From: Aquatica leii
Lineage: Eukaryota > Arthropoda > Insecta > Coleoptera > Lampyridae
Assembly: GCA_035610365.1 (NCBI GenBank)
Contig: CM069436.1
Coordinates: forward strand, 4,516,937 to 4,580,936
Direction of reading: 5' to 3'
DNA length: 64,000 bases
Both the position numbers and the translations under genes were made by a program. Below the pieces are notes generated by a model. The model ran no database searches. It was not told where the DNA came from and worked only from the letters and a program-made list of their open reading frames with translations. Positions within the stretch are counted from its first letter, which is position 1; each line of letters opens with the position of its first letter. Below, piece after piece: positions 35,218-47,030 of this stretch.

Positions 35218-38200
35218 GGGGAAAGTCGGGTACAGTGAGACGCTTTTTTTTGTTGGCTCAGTTTTTCGAAAATAAGATTTAAATGTCATTTCTTGGGGTT
35301 TCACTTTAGTATTATGTATGTAGAAGTAAGTTTGAATAGGTTTTAAAATTGATATCAACAGATAATTTAAATATATCCAAAAAACAATCAATATGTCATT
35401 TGTCTCATTGTTCCCCACTATGAGGGTACGTACAGTGAGACACTTTAGAAAATGAACAATTTTTATTTAAAAATTTAAAAAAAACAAAAAATTCATAAAA
35501 AAACACATAAAAAAGCTAAAACAAATCTACTGAATGTACCGTAATTTATAGGTTTAGGCAAAATCATTTTAATATCTTTTTTTTTTCTAGTGAAAGCAAT
35601 ATCTTCATTATTAGGAAAATAAAATCTGCCTTTAATTTTTGTGCTCTTTCTTAAAAAGCTCACTTCAAATTCATTGCTTTCATTATTGGTAGATAACACC
35701 TTCCCTATGTAATAAGAGATTTTTCCCTTCGTATTTTGAGGAGTAAACTCAACTAAAACAATCTGCAATTTGAGGATCTCTATCTAGCTCTTCAAATAAT
35801 GTGGGATCTAATTCCGGCACAAAATTATCAGACGAAGCATCTGAATGCCATTCGATTTCCTCCTCACTTTCTGCAATTTTTCTTTTAACAGCAATTTTTT
35901 TCTGTGCTTGTACCGGTTTTTGTCGTTTATTATATCTTTCTTCCAACTCCGCCTTTACCGGGGTGTCCGTTGGTATCATGCTTCTTCCTTTTTTCGCTCT
36001 TTTCCAGTTTTTCTTTCTCCGGCTTTCCGATAGCCTCTAATATCCTCCGGAGAAACAAATGTTTTAATTGATTTTTGAATTTTTGGAGGAGAGTTGATCA
36101 GCCCTGCATCAAGTTCTGGAGTTATCAGTTCGGGATCAGTTTGTGAAGTTGTTGGTTCGGGGTCGGTTTTGGAGTTTGTTGCTTTGGGACATGACCGGAC
36201 GGAGCACGGTAAAAAATCAATCTCTGTAAAGATAACTCTATCGTATGGAAAAATTCCACATTTTTGAAATGCTGATGTTATATTAGCTGGAGTTATAGCT
36301 TTCTCGAATGCTTTTCCGACACAAGCTGCAACTTCATAGATTGACAATGTAATAGCGAAGGCTTCCACGGCCGGAATCTACACTAACATTAGAATGTCTT
36401 CCGGGTTTGGACCGTGTCATATTTGCAACCGAAGCTGCCAACGTTTCGCCCACTTTCGTAAGGGGCTTCATCAGGGCGTGAGATAAATCGCAAAACTCAA
36501 ACAAGCAATCGAAATCTAACTAAGAACTTCCCAAAAGTTAAGTTATCCACTTGTGAAACAAGCCATAACCTAAACTCTGAAAAGGTAAGAAAGACAACGA
36601 TAACCTGAAAAAGCAAACGAAAATCTAACTAATCTAATCTAAATCTGTTAGATTTTCGTTTGCTTTTTCAGGTTATCGTTTTCTTTCTTACCTTTTCATA
36701 GTTTAGGTTATGGCTTGTTTTACAAGTGGATAACCTAACTTTTGAAAAGTTCTTAGTTAGATTTCGATTGCTTGTTTAAGTTTTGCGATTTATCTCACGC
36801 CCTGATGAAGCCCCTTACGAAAGTGGGCGAAACGTTGGCAGCTTCGGTTGCAAATATGACACGATCCAAACCCGGAAGACATTCTAATGTTAGTATAGAT
36901 TGACAATGGTTTGCCTGGATGCTGCATTAACCAGCTGTCAACAGCGGCGTTATAAGCCAAGCTAAATGGTTTGAAAATGCCAACGTCGAGAGGCTGTAGT
37001 TTGTTCGTCGAATGAGGAGGAAAAGTCACTATCAAAACCCTATTTTCTTTGGCAAGATCAAGAACTTTAATTGACAAATGACTTTCGTGGTTGTCATGCA
37101 AAAGAAGACTAGGATTCTCTTTTGAACTACAAGAGTGCTTTATAAAATGCTTCATGACTTCAAAAAATAAATCGCAGTTCATCCATCCTGATGATGTTGC
37201 CAAACCTAAAGTTTGCCAGGGGTGCTCCAGTAATCATGTGCTCTTTAAAGTGAACACGCGGGAAGATCATAGCAGGTGGCAAGTACCTGCAGTACTGACA
37301 ATAACACATTTTGTAACTAGGGTACCTTTCTCACCACTGGTTACCTTACAAACTTGTTTTGTTCCTTTTTTTGCCAGAACTTTTGATGATTTTTGAACGG
37401 TAACGGTCCCCGTCTCGTCTAGATTAAAAATTCTTGTTCCGTCAGAAAACCATTGATTACAATCCATCGCTAGCTTTAAGTTGTCAAAAAATTTGTTGTC
37501 ATTGTGTGGATTGAAAGACGTGGTCCTCGATAAACTGCATCCCTCTGGCGTTCGAAGTGAAACCATGGGATTCCTTTTCAAAAAACTGTACATCCAGTCT
37601 TTTCCTGCCATTTCATTTAGCCTCCAATTTTCAGGCATTTTAAAATCATTATTTACTGCCATTTCATACGCCAGTTTTCTGCATTCGACCAGAGGAAGTT
37701 CATAAAACATATGTGAACTTTTAATAATGTAGTCGGCTAAAGACTGCTCTTGTTCCTTTGTAAAAACTTGGTTAACTTTATAATTGGGGGTGTATCTAAT
37801 TGGTGTGTTTTCATTGGCTCTCCTTTTGGCAACGAACCTAAAAATATAAGAAATTTGATTGCAGGCTGAAGAACTAACTTATAAAGGAATGCGTCTACTT
37901 TTTCATCTTTATTCTGTTATTATTTTAATTAAAAAAATTACCTTGCTAATGTCTGAAAACTTAATCCTTTCTCTTTCGCAACTGATTTTATACTGCGTCC
38001 AGTTAGAACAGTATTAACAGCTCTACTCATCTGCTCCTCTGAAAAGCTCCCGATGTCAGTTTTCTTTGGTTTACTTCTCATTTTGGAAGCATGTCTCACT
38101 GTGCCCCATTTAAAAATGTCTCAGTGAAATACAAAATGTGTTTTTTTACTTGCCCTTATTCAAGTTGCTTGAAATAAATATTTCCAAGTCTTAGATAATG

Positions 38201-38464
38201 TTTTATTTTATAAAGCTTATATACTGAAACAAGGCAGAATACTAATGTTATATTTAAAATCACTCATTAAAATTACACTGGAAAAAAGGTATGGGCTCGA
38301 AATGCAGATGATTTGGCGCTCACGACAAAACTAAGCATGCGCAGCACAGCAAACGAAACCGCGAGTTCGTTATGGAAAGGGTAAAGTACGATTACGATGA
38401 CGTCAGTGAAAAAGGCGCGTACATAACCAATATTTCAAATGTCTCACTGTACCCCACTTTCCCC
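35218..38464 (-). mobile_element. pogo/Tigger-like DNA transposon inside the hAT sequence, minus strand
   Basis: Ends GGGGAAAGTCGGGTACAGTG and CACTGTACCCCACTTTCCCC are TIRs of about 24 bp flanked by TA at 35216-35217 and 38465-38466. The minus-strand transposase has an N-terminal psq-type helix-turn-helix (MRSKPRKTDIESFSEEQMSR), a 102-nt intron, a CENP-B-like HTH (PENWRLNEMAGKDWMYSFLK) and a DDE_1 core. The three catalytic aspartates lie in FNLDETG, LLHDNHESH and LQPLDVG. A serine/proline-rich tail follows. The frame is broken by a frameshift near 37200-37270 and by the 545-bp fold-back insertion at 36350-36894. The element is the core of the palindrome's left arm. Confidence 0.9.
36350..36894. 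mobile_element. Fold-back insertion (545 bp) with 14-bp target duplication, left-arm copy
   Basis: The two halves are inverted copies (ACTAACATTAGAATGTCTTC outermost), meeting at about 36640 around TCTAATCTAAATC. A 14-bp duplication ATAGATTGACAATG flanks it (36336-36349 and 36895-36908), and a 32-bp non-inverted tail lies on one side only. Each half carries CTGATGAAGCCCCTTACGAA followed by AGTGGGCGAAACG, which looks like a hammerhead ribozyme core. The long target duplication and asymmetric tail argue for target-primed insertion, as in Penelope-like elements, rather than a cut-and-paste MITE. Confidence 0.7.
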
Positions 38465-38466
38465 TA

Positions 38467-39345
38467 AGTAAATGTTTTTAGTGAGAAGGATGAACCTGAT
38501 GCTTTAATAATAAATAATCAACGTTTGCCATCAATTTTGTAAGGTTTAATCTTAAATCTCCTACGTTAAGGTGTCCAGTCTGTTCCTTTTTTTCGTTAGG
38601 AGATTGGTAACAGCGCTGAACCACCTTTCCTCTAGGTATGACGATGGAAAGGAAATTATAAATTTCCTTGCTATATTCCATAATACGGGATAAGTAACGG
38701 GTGTGTTGTTTTGCAGCCAGAATCGCTGATATTTGTTTTTAAACTGAACCTTAAGTTCTACGTTTGTACTTAGTTCAGTCAGTTCCTCTTGTATTATGAC
38801 ATTCGTTTCTTCTATGTCATCATATGGGTTAATTATCCACGGTGATAGTACCATAGTCAAAACATCCTCAAACCTAGATTCAACATCTGAATAAAAGGCA
38901 TTTAAATGTTGAACGTAGGTTGAAACGTCGTTTTCCTGGCAGTTAGTCTGTGACAAATTGGGGAACTGGGAAAATTCGCCCCGTCCAATATTTAATTGCT
39001 TCATTAGTTTAACTCTGGCAAGAAACGCTGATAAGATGGACTTTGTTTTAATCAAATTTAGACAGTCGCCTTGTAACTGCAAATTAACCATATTAAATTT
39101 TGCAAACAAATTTGTTAAATAGGCGATGTCTGTTTCCACTTCATTAAATCCTCTTTTAAAATTTTATCTTTAGTATCCCGAAATTCTAAAATAGTCTCAA
39201 AAAAAGGCAAAAAATTTTGTCCAACATAAGCCTTTCGACAACCAGCGTACTTCAGTGTAAGGAGTAATTTATGAAATTGTTCGCAATCCTGGATTGGGGG
39301 GGGGGCTAAGTTGACTGCAGCCCCGGGCTCCATGATCCGAAAATT
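38467..39345 (-). pseudogene. hAT transposase C-terminal part (ZBED/SCAND3-like), palindrome left arm
   Basis: On the minus strand the pieces KYAGCRKAYVGQNFLPFFET, WKQTSPI, then after a frameshift DIAYLTNLFAKFNMVNLQLQ, SRFEDVLTMVLSPWIINPYD and the dimerisation region FPSSYLEERWFSAVTNLLTK form the C-terminal half of a hAT transposase of the ZBED5/SCAND3-like group. A homopolymer of G at about 39296-39305 gives a proline run at one end. Catalytic N-terminal parts and the BED finger are not present here. Confidence 0.8.
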
Positions 39346-39734
39346 TTATTATTATTTAAAAGTTTTATTATACGATTTATATGTACAATAATGGTTAGTT
39401 ATTCGTTAGCTATTCCTAATAAAACAGAAATGAATGAAGGTATTTTTTTTTCAATTTACATATTTTTTTTTCTAATATATCCTTTATTATAAAATATAAT
39501 CGGAGAATCTACAGATAACAATTTTTTTTTATTATCATCATGGTAATAAAAAAAAATTGTTATCTGTAGAGTCGCCGATTATATTTTATAATAAAGGATA
39601 TATTAGAAAAAAAAATATGTAAATTGAAAAAAAAATACCTTCATTCATTTCTGTTTTATTAGGAATAGCTAACGAATAACTAACCATTATTGTACATATA
39701 AATCGTATAATAAAACTTTTAAATAATAATAAAA

Positions 39735-40586
39735 TTTTCGGATCATGGAGCAGTCAACTTAGCCCCAATCCAGGATTGCGAACAATTTCATAAATTACTC
39801 CTTACACTGAAGTACGCTGGTTGTCGAAAGGCTTATGTTGGACAAAATTTTTGCCTTTGAGACTATTTTAGAATTTCGGGATACTAAAGATAAAATTTTA
39901 AAAGAGGATTTAATGAAGTGGAAACAGACATCGCCTATTTAACAAATTTGTTTGCAAAATTTAATATGGTTAATTTGCAGTTACAAGGCGACTGTCTAAA
40001 TTTGATTAAAACAAAGTCCATCTTATCAGCGTTTCTTGCCAGAGTTAAACTAATGAAGCAATTAAATATTGACGGGGCGAATTTTCCCAGTTCCCAATTT
40101 GTCACAGACTAACTGCCGGAAAACGACGTTTCAACCTACGTTCAACATTTAAATGCCTTTATTCAGATGTTGAATCTAGGTTTGAGGATGTTTTGACTAT
40201 GGTACTATCACCGTGGATAATTAACCCATATGATGACATAGAAGAAACGAATGTCATAATACAAGAGGAACTGACTGAACTAAGTACAAACGTAGAACTT
40301 AAGGTTCAGTTTAAAAACAAATATCAGCGATTCTGGCTGCAAAACAACACACCCGTTACTTATCCCGTATTATGGAATATAGCAAGGAAATTTATAATTT
40401 CCTTTCCATCGTCATACCTAGAGGAAAGGTGGTTCAGCGCTGTTACCAATCTCCTAACGAAAAAAAGGAACAGACTGGACACCTTAACGTAGGAGATTTA
40501 AGATTAAACCTTTACAAAATTGATGGCAAACGTTGATTATTTATTATTAAAGCATCAGGTTCATCCTTCTCACTAAAAACATTTAC
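39735..40586 (+). pseudogene. hAT transposase C-terminal part, palindrome right arm
   Basis: Inverted duplicate of 38467-39345. It carries the same blocks in plus orientation (DIAYLTNLFAKFNMVNLQLQ, then SPWIINPYDDIEETNVIIQE and SSYLEERWFSAVTNLLTKKR). It differs by small indels near 40072-40120 that truncate the first frame, and it lacks the G-run expansion of the left arm. Confidence 0.8.
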
Positions 40587-40589
40587 TTA

Positions 40590-42982
40590 GGGAAAGTGGG
40601 TACAGTGAGACATTTGAAATATTGATTATGTACGCGCTTTGTTCACTGACGTCATCGTATTTGTACTTTACCCTTTCCATAACGAACTCGCGGTTTCGTT
40701 TGCCCAGTGTTGCGCATGCTTAGTTTTGTCGTGAGCGACAAATCATCTGCATTTCCAGTGTAATTTTAATGAGTGATTTTAAATATAACATTAGTATTCT
40801 GCCTTTTTTCAGTATATAAGTTTTATAAAATAAAACATTATCTAAAACTTGGAAATATTTATTTCAAGCCACTTCAATAAGGGTAAGTAAAAAAACACAT
40901 ATTGTATTTCAACCGCCGTTGGGGTATACTGAGACATTTTTAGATGGGGCACAGTGAGACATGCTTCCAAAATGAGAAGTAAACCAAGGAAAACTGACAT
41001 CGAGAGCTTTTCAGAGGAGCAGATGAGTAGAGCTGTTAATACTTTTCTAACTGGACGCAGTATAAGATCAGTTGCGAAAGAGAAAGGATTAAGTTTTCAG
41101 ACATTAGCAAGGTAATTTTTGGTTAAAATAATAACAGAATAAAGATGAAAAAGTAGACGCATTCCTTTATAAGTTAGTTCTTCAGCCTGCAATCAAATTT
41201 CTTATATTTTTAGGTTCGTTGCCAAAAGGAGAGCCAATGAAAACACACCAATTAGATACACCCCCAATTATAAAGTTAACCAAGTTTTTACAAAGGAACA
41301 AGAGCAGTCTTTAGCCGACTACATTATTAAAAGTTCACATATGTTTTATGAACTTCCTCTGGTCGAATGCAGAAAACTGGCGTATGAAATGGCAGTAAAT
41401 AATGATTTTAAAATGCCTGAAAATTGGAGGCTAAATGAAATGGCAGGAAAAGACTGGATGTACAGTTTTTTGAAAAGGAATCCCATGGTTTCACTTCGAA
41501 CGCCAGAGGGATGCAGTTTATCGAGGACCACGTCTTTCAATCCACACAATGACAACAAATTTTTTGACAACTTAAAGCTAGCGATGGATTGTAATCAATG
41601 GTTTTCTGACGGAACAAGAATTTTTAATCTAGACGAGACGGGGACCGTTACCGTTCAAAAATCATCAAAAGTTCTGGCAAAAAAAGGAACAAAACAAGTT
41701 TGTAAGGTAACCAGTGGTGAGAAAGGTACCCTAGTTACAAAATGTGTTATTGTCAGTACTGCAGGTACTTGCCACCTGCTATGATCTTCCCGCGTGTTCA
41801 CTTTAAAGAGCACATGATTACTGGAGCACCCCTGGCAAACTTTAGGTTTGGCAACATCATCAGGATGGATGAACTGCGATTTATTTTTTGAAGTCATGAA
41901 GCATTTTATAAAGCACTCTTGTAGTTCAAAAGAGAATCCTAGTCTTCTTTTGCATGACAACCACGAAAGTCATTTGTCAATTAAAGTTCTTGATCTTGCC
42001 AAAGAAAATAGGGTTTTGATAGTGACTTTTCCTCCTCATTCGACGAACAAACTACAGCCTCTCGACGTTGGCATTTTCAAACCATTTAGCTTGGCTTATA
42101 ACGCCGCTGTTGACAGCTGGTTAATGCAGCATCCAGGCAAACCATTGTCAATCTATACTAACATTAGAATGTCTTCCGGGTTTGGATCGTGTCATATTTG
42201 CAACCGAAGCTGCCAACGTTTCGCCCACTTTCGTAAGGGGCTTCATCAGGGCGTGAGATAAATCGCAAAACTTAAACAAGCAATCGAAATCTAACTAAGA
42301 ACTTTTCAAAAGTTAGGTTATCCACTTGTAAAACAAGCCATAGCACAAACTATGAAAAGGTAAGAAAGAAAACGATAACCTGAAAAAGCAAACGAAAATC
42401 TAACAGATTTAGATTAGATTAGTTAGATTTTCGTTTGCTTTTTCAGGTTATCGTTGTCTTTCTTACCTTTTCAGAGTTTAGGTTATGGCTTGTTTCACAA
42501 GTGGATAACTTAACTTTTGGGAAGTTCTTAGTTAGATTTCGATTGCTTGTTTGAGTTTTGCGATTTATCTCACGCCCTGATGAAGCCCCTTACGAAAGTG
42601 GGCGAAACGTTGGCAGCTTCGGTTGCAAATATGACACGGTCCAAACCCGGAAGACATTCTAATGTTAGTGTAGATTCCGGCCGTGGAAGCCTTCGCTATT
42701 ACATTGTCAATCTATGAAGTTGCAGCTTGTGTCGGAAAAGCATTCGAGAAAGCTATAACTCCAGCTAATATAACATCAGCATTTCAAAAATGTGGAATTT
42801 TTCCATACGATAGAGTTATCTTTACAGAGATTGATTTTTTACCGTGCTCCGTCCGGTCATGTCCCAAAGCAACAAACTCCAAAACCGACCCCGAACCAAC
42901 AACTTCACAAACTGATCCCGAACTGATAACTCCAGAACTTGATGCAGGGCTGATCAACTCTCCTCCAAAAATTCAAAAATCC
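40590..42982 (+). pseudogene. pogo/Tigger-like transposon, right-arm copy, truncated at its C-terminus
   Basis: Plus-strand duplicate of the element at 35218-38464. One TIR is at 40590 (GGGAAAGTGGGTACAGTGAG). Transposase exon 1 is 40972-41111, the intron is 41112-41213 and exon 2 starts at 41214. The copy stops at 42982 inside the proline/serine-rich tail (INSPPKIQKS), so it has only one end and cannot be an independent insertion. It carries its own copy of the fold-back insertion at 42157-42701. Confidence 0.88.
42157..42701. mobile_element. Fold-back insertion, right-arm copy
   Basis: Inverted duplicate of 36350-36894, with the same 14-bp duplication CATTGTCAATCTAT at 42143-42156 and 42702-42715. 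The two copies share position and length and differ by a few substitutions, so they arose by the palindrome event and not by separate insertion. Confidence 0.7.
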
Positions 42983-43545
42983 AATATTTAATTGCTTCAT
43001 TAGTTTAACTCTGGCAAGAAACGCTGATAAGATGGACTTTGTTTTAATCAAATTTAGACAGTCGCCTTGTAACTGCAAATTAACCATATTAAATTTTGCA
43101 AACAAATTTGTTAAATAGGCGATGTCTGTTTCCACTTCATTAAATCCTCTTTTAAAATTTTATCTTTAGTATCCCGAAATTCTAAAATAGTCTCAAAAAA
43201 AGGCAAAAAATTTTGTCCAACATAAGCCTTTCGACAACCAGCGTACTTCAGTGTAAGGAGTAATTTATGAAATTGTTCGCAATCCTGGATTGGGGGGGGG
43301 GCTAAGTTGACTGCAGCCCCGGGCTCCATGATCCGAAAATTTTATTATTATTTAAAAGTTTTATTATACGATTTATATGTACAATAATGGTTAGTTATTC
43401 GTTAGCTATTCCTAATAAAACAGAAATGAATGAAGGTATTTTTTTTTCAATTTACATATTTTTTTTTCTAATATATCCTTTATTATAAAATATAATCGGC
43501 GACTCTACAGATAACAATTTTTTTTTATTATCATCATGGTAATTT
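42983..43545 (-). repeat. Third copy of the hAT fragment, direct with respect to the left arm
   Basis: Matches about 38985-39540 in the same orientation, including the G-run and the MEPGAAVNLAPPP frame. It then continues past the palindrome centre into new sequence (CATGGTAATTTCAAATTGTC). This makes the segment present three times: direct, inverted, direct. Confidence 0.85.
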
Positions 43546-43569
43546 CAAATTGTCAGAAAGGTAAGATTT

Positions 43570-45446
43570 GTGTTATACATATGTAACTACATATCGCTGA
43601 ATCTTATTTTTTTCTCAACATTTTTAGAGCCGTTTGCAAACACTGCTATAGTATCCTCTGATTATCAGGATCTTTTCCTTTCCACACAGATCCAGCCAAA
43701 TGGCCTGCGGTAATCAGCGATATTGCAGTTGAAAGGTACATTGAAAAGGGGGTTAAATATTTTCAAAATTACAAAGTGGATAAAAAGTTTGAAGCTTCAA
43801 AAAGACTTTATACATCACAAAGTCGAAAATTTTCGGATTCTATGCGTCAAAAAAAATTTTTGAATGGAGAAACAGTTAAGAGACATTGCATTTTTTTTTC
43901 CCTTAGACTGGATTTTTGGATTGGAAAAAGGGCACAGAAAAAATCGAATCGCACGAAAATAGTAGTCAACATAGAACCTGCATGAACAAGTTTCTAATGC
44001 AATGTAAAACTGAAAATCGGATAGACAGTTGTATTTCTGATGCACGAAGAAAAGAAAAAGCATATTGGACTAATGTACTGAAGAGAACTGTAGCGGTGAT
44101 TAAGTTTTTACCCAAAAGAGGTTTACCATTCCGTGGTGACGATGAAGTTTTTGGATCACCATCAAATAATCTTTATATGGGAATGCTAGAAACTGTTGCT
44201 CAACTCGATCTTTTCCTACAAAGTCACATTGATAATTTTGAAAGTAAAGGGAGAGGAAATGTTTTCTAGCTATCTAAGACAATGTGCGAGGAATTTATTA
44301 AATTAATGTACGAAAAAGTATTGAAGAAAATCATAGCGGAGATTAAATCTGCAAAATACTATTCCTTAATAGTGAATTCAACTCCAGATTTATCTCATCA
44401 GTTATCAATTATAATCCGTTACTGTTCTACAGAACATGGAGGACAAATACTCGAACGATTTTTAGGTTTTGTGTCAATATTCAGCCATACGGGAAAATCT
44501 TTGAGTGAAGTGGTTACAAACTTTCTGACAAAAAATTGACTGGAATTAAAATACTGTCGCGGTCAGTCTTACGACAATGCTAGCAACATGGCAGTATAAA
44601 GGTCTTTAAGCACGTATTAAAAAAATTGTAGATGTCGCGTTTTATGTCCCTTGTTTTGAACATTCGGTCAATTTGGTTGGAGAAAGTGCTGTTGATGAAT
44701 GCAACCACGTTTTTCGATTTTTTTCAAAATTTATATAACTTTTTCGGTGCTGCTACTCATCGGGACAAATTTTTCTGTTAAATCTTTAAGTAAAAGCCGC
44801 TGGAGCTGCAGAGCAGATGCAGCAAAAGCTTTAATTACGAGTTATCCAGCAATATATAATTGCTTAGACATGATTTCAAAAAATAAGTTGGAAGAGAAAG
44901 AAACCACTAGAGAAGTCTCAGGACTTTGTAAAAAAATGTTAAAAATGGAAACACTTGTGATGACGATATGTTGGCACAAAATTTTAAAACGTTTTGTAGA
45001 ATGTTCTAATATACTCCAAAAACATGGATTAGATTTATTTTGAAACTAGGTTTGAGGATGTTTTGACTATGGTAATACCACTGTGGATAACTAACCCATA
45101 TGGTGACATAGCAGAAACGAATGTCATAATACAAGAGGAACTGACCGAAGTAAGTACAAACGAAGAACTTAAAGTTCAGTTTAAAAACGGATATCAGCAA
45201 TTCTGGCTACAAAACAACATACCCGTTAATTATCCCGTATTATGGAATATTGCGAGGAAATTTTTAATTTCCTTTCCATCGTCATACCTACAGGAAAGGG
45301 GGTTCAGCGCTGTTGCCAATCTCCTAACGAAAAAAAGAAACAGGCTGGACATCATTAGCCGAGGAGATTTAAGATTAAACCTTACAAAATTGACACCCAA
45401 TGTTGATAATTTATTATTAAAGCATCAGGTTAATCCTTTTTACTAA
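43570..45446 (+). pseudogene. hAT transposase, zf-TTF/DUF4371 N-terminal part joined to a ZBED-like C-terminus
   Basis: The plus strand gives DPAKWPAVISDIAVERYIEK, a TTF-type zinc-finger region, then WIFGLEKGTEKIESHENSSQ after frameshifts. A DUF4371-like part follows (VFGSPSNNLYMGMLETVAQL, KIIAEIKSAKYYSLIVNSTP, RGQSYDNASNMAV). At about 45045 it jumps to SRFEDVLTMV-type sequence (ETNVIIQEELTEVSTNEELK... SSYLQERGFSAVANLLTKKR), the same C-terminus found in the palindrome arms. Many stops are present. The two parts resemble different hAT groups, so this may be a fusion or deletion product. Confidence 0.75.
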
Positions 45447-45487
45447 AAATTAAAACTACTCAAAATCAAATTACGTATATTTTATAC

Positions 45488-47028
45488 AGGATGTCCCACA
45501 AGGTACTGTACATACATAAATGGTATGTTCCTTAGGTCAATTTAAGTAGAAAACGTCTTATAAACATAGGTCCAATTCGCCATAATTACACAGATACAAG
45601 CGTTCAAAGTTTATAACTGGTCACACATTTTTTGAAAATTAATTATTCTTAGTCAACTGGGAAACAAAAGCCGAACAATATGTCATTTATTGCTTTCTTT
45701 TCTACTAATGTCACACTCGATTTTATTAAATGAAGTGTAATTTAAATGCAAAATGCCTTCTCATTTTTCTAACGAAGAGTATGCTGATATCATTTACATT
45801 TATGGATTTTGTGATGGAAATGCGAGATCTGCCGTTAGGGAATATGAACGAAGATTTCCCAACAGGAGGGTGCCAAATCACCAAACCTTTTCTTCTGTGT
45901 TTCAACATGTACGGACTCATGGTTCATTTCCATCAGTTTAAACAAGATCTGACCGCCCTGTGCAGTTAAATGTGAATGAGCAGGAAAACATTCTACAGAT
46001 GGTTGATCGGAGTCCAGGGTTGAGTACTAGAAAAAATTTTTCTCGAACGGGACTCTCCCGTATGTCAGTATGGCGAACATTACATGATGGGTTTTTGTAT
46101 CCCTATCACATACAACAGGTTCAGCATCTGGAACCTGGAAATTTTGCTGCCCGGTTAAATTTCTGCCACTGGCTACAGGTAAATCCACAATTAGTTCCAT
46201 TCATTTTATTTAGCGACGAGGCGCAATTTACTAGAGATGGAGTGAACAATACACGTAATTCTCATTTGTGGTCATATCAAAATCCACATGGCACAACAGA
46301 AACTAACTTTCAGCGCAGATTTTCTGTTAACGTATGGTGTGGCATGATTGACGATCAACTTATTGGACCTTTTTTCTTTGAGGAACATCTGACAGGAGAA
46401 GCACATGCTAACTTTTTGCGGAATGAATTGCTGCCGCTTTTGGAAGAAGTACCTTTACTAACAAGACAACAAATGTTTCTGCAACATGATGGAGCTCCTC
46501 CACATTTTAGTCGGCATGTGACCGAGCATCTAAATGTTGCTTACCCCAATAGGTGGATTGGGCGTGGGGGCCCGCATGCTTGGCCACCGAGATCGCTTGA
46601 TCTCACACCTTTGGACTTCTATCTGTGAGGTCATGTGAAAAGTTTAGTATACGAGGTAAAAGTTAATACCAGAGCTGAACTAATATAGCGTTCCCTGGAT
46701 GTGTGTCAACAAACACGGAACAACCAGCAGGTGCTTCGAGCGGCTACTCGGTCCATTTTAGATCGCAGCCGTCGTTGTATTAATGTTAAAGGAGGTCTTT
46801 TTGAGCATTTGATATGATTTTTTATGTTTGTTTTGTAGTTCGATTTTCTGTTTTCAATAATAATAATTTTCAAAAAATGTGTGAGCATTTATAAACTTTG
46901 AACGCTTGTATCTGTGTAACTATGGCGAATTGGACCTATGTTTATAGGACGTTTTCTACTTAAATTGACCTAAGAAACATACCATTTCAGTATGTACAGT
47001 ACAACGTAGGACACCCTGTATAACAGAT
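45488..47028 (+). mobile_element. Tc1/mariner-like transposon with TIRs of about 165 bp
   Basis: Ends CAGGATGTCCCAC and (inverted) CAGGGTGTCCTAC, with TA flanks at 45486-45487 and 47029-47030. The TIRs stay closely similar for about 165 bp (TCAATTTAAGTAGAAAACGT; TTCGCCATA(A/G)TTACACAGA). It carries one near-intact transposase gene and sits between the hAT C-terminus and the hAT right end. Confidence 0.92.
45753..46817 (+). pseudogene. mariner-like transposase (DUF4817-type N-terminus, DDD core), three internal stops
   Basis: One continuous frame of 355 codons with stops at 45939-45941 (TAA), 46626-46628 (TGA replacing the tryptophan of DFYLWG) and about 46687 (TAG). The N-terminus [20 protein letters not shown] is the helix-turn-helix known as DUF4817 in insect transposases. 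The catalytic core shows D in LFSDEAQFTRDG, D in QHDGAPPHFS and D in RSLDLTPLDFYL, with 36 residues between the last two by my count. The family usually has SPDLTP, where this copy has SLDLTP. Only a few point changes separate it from an open frame, so the insertion is fairly recent. Confidence 0.9.
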
Positions 47029-47030
47029 AC

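Larger units (their letters stand above)
36066..42982. repeat. Large near-perfect palindrome (arms of about 3.4 kb, centre at about 39540)
   Basis: 36066-39535 and 39546-42982 are inverted copies covering most of the pogo-like element, its fold-back insertion and the hAT fragment. Only about 10 bp of non-inverted sequence (TCATCATGG) lies at the centre. The 147-residue transposase block is identical in both arms, while a few sites in the hAT part and its G-run differ. Beyond 42982 a third copy of the segment nearest the centre follows in the original orientation. Confidence 0.9.

Noticed and set aside
36780-36870. Calling a functional hammerhead ribozyme
   Set aside because: The CTGATGA, stem and GAAA core is present, but I could not find a cleavage-site strand that pairs on both sides, so it stays a hypothesis in the findings.
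36066-42982. Treating the palindrome purely as an assembly artefact
   Set aside because: The arms differ at several sites, and a third direct copy continues into new sequence, which a simple fold-back read would not give; but only raw reads can settle it.
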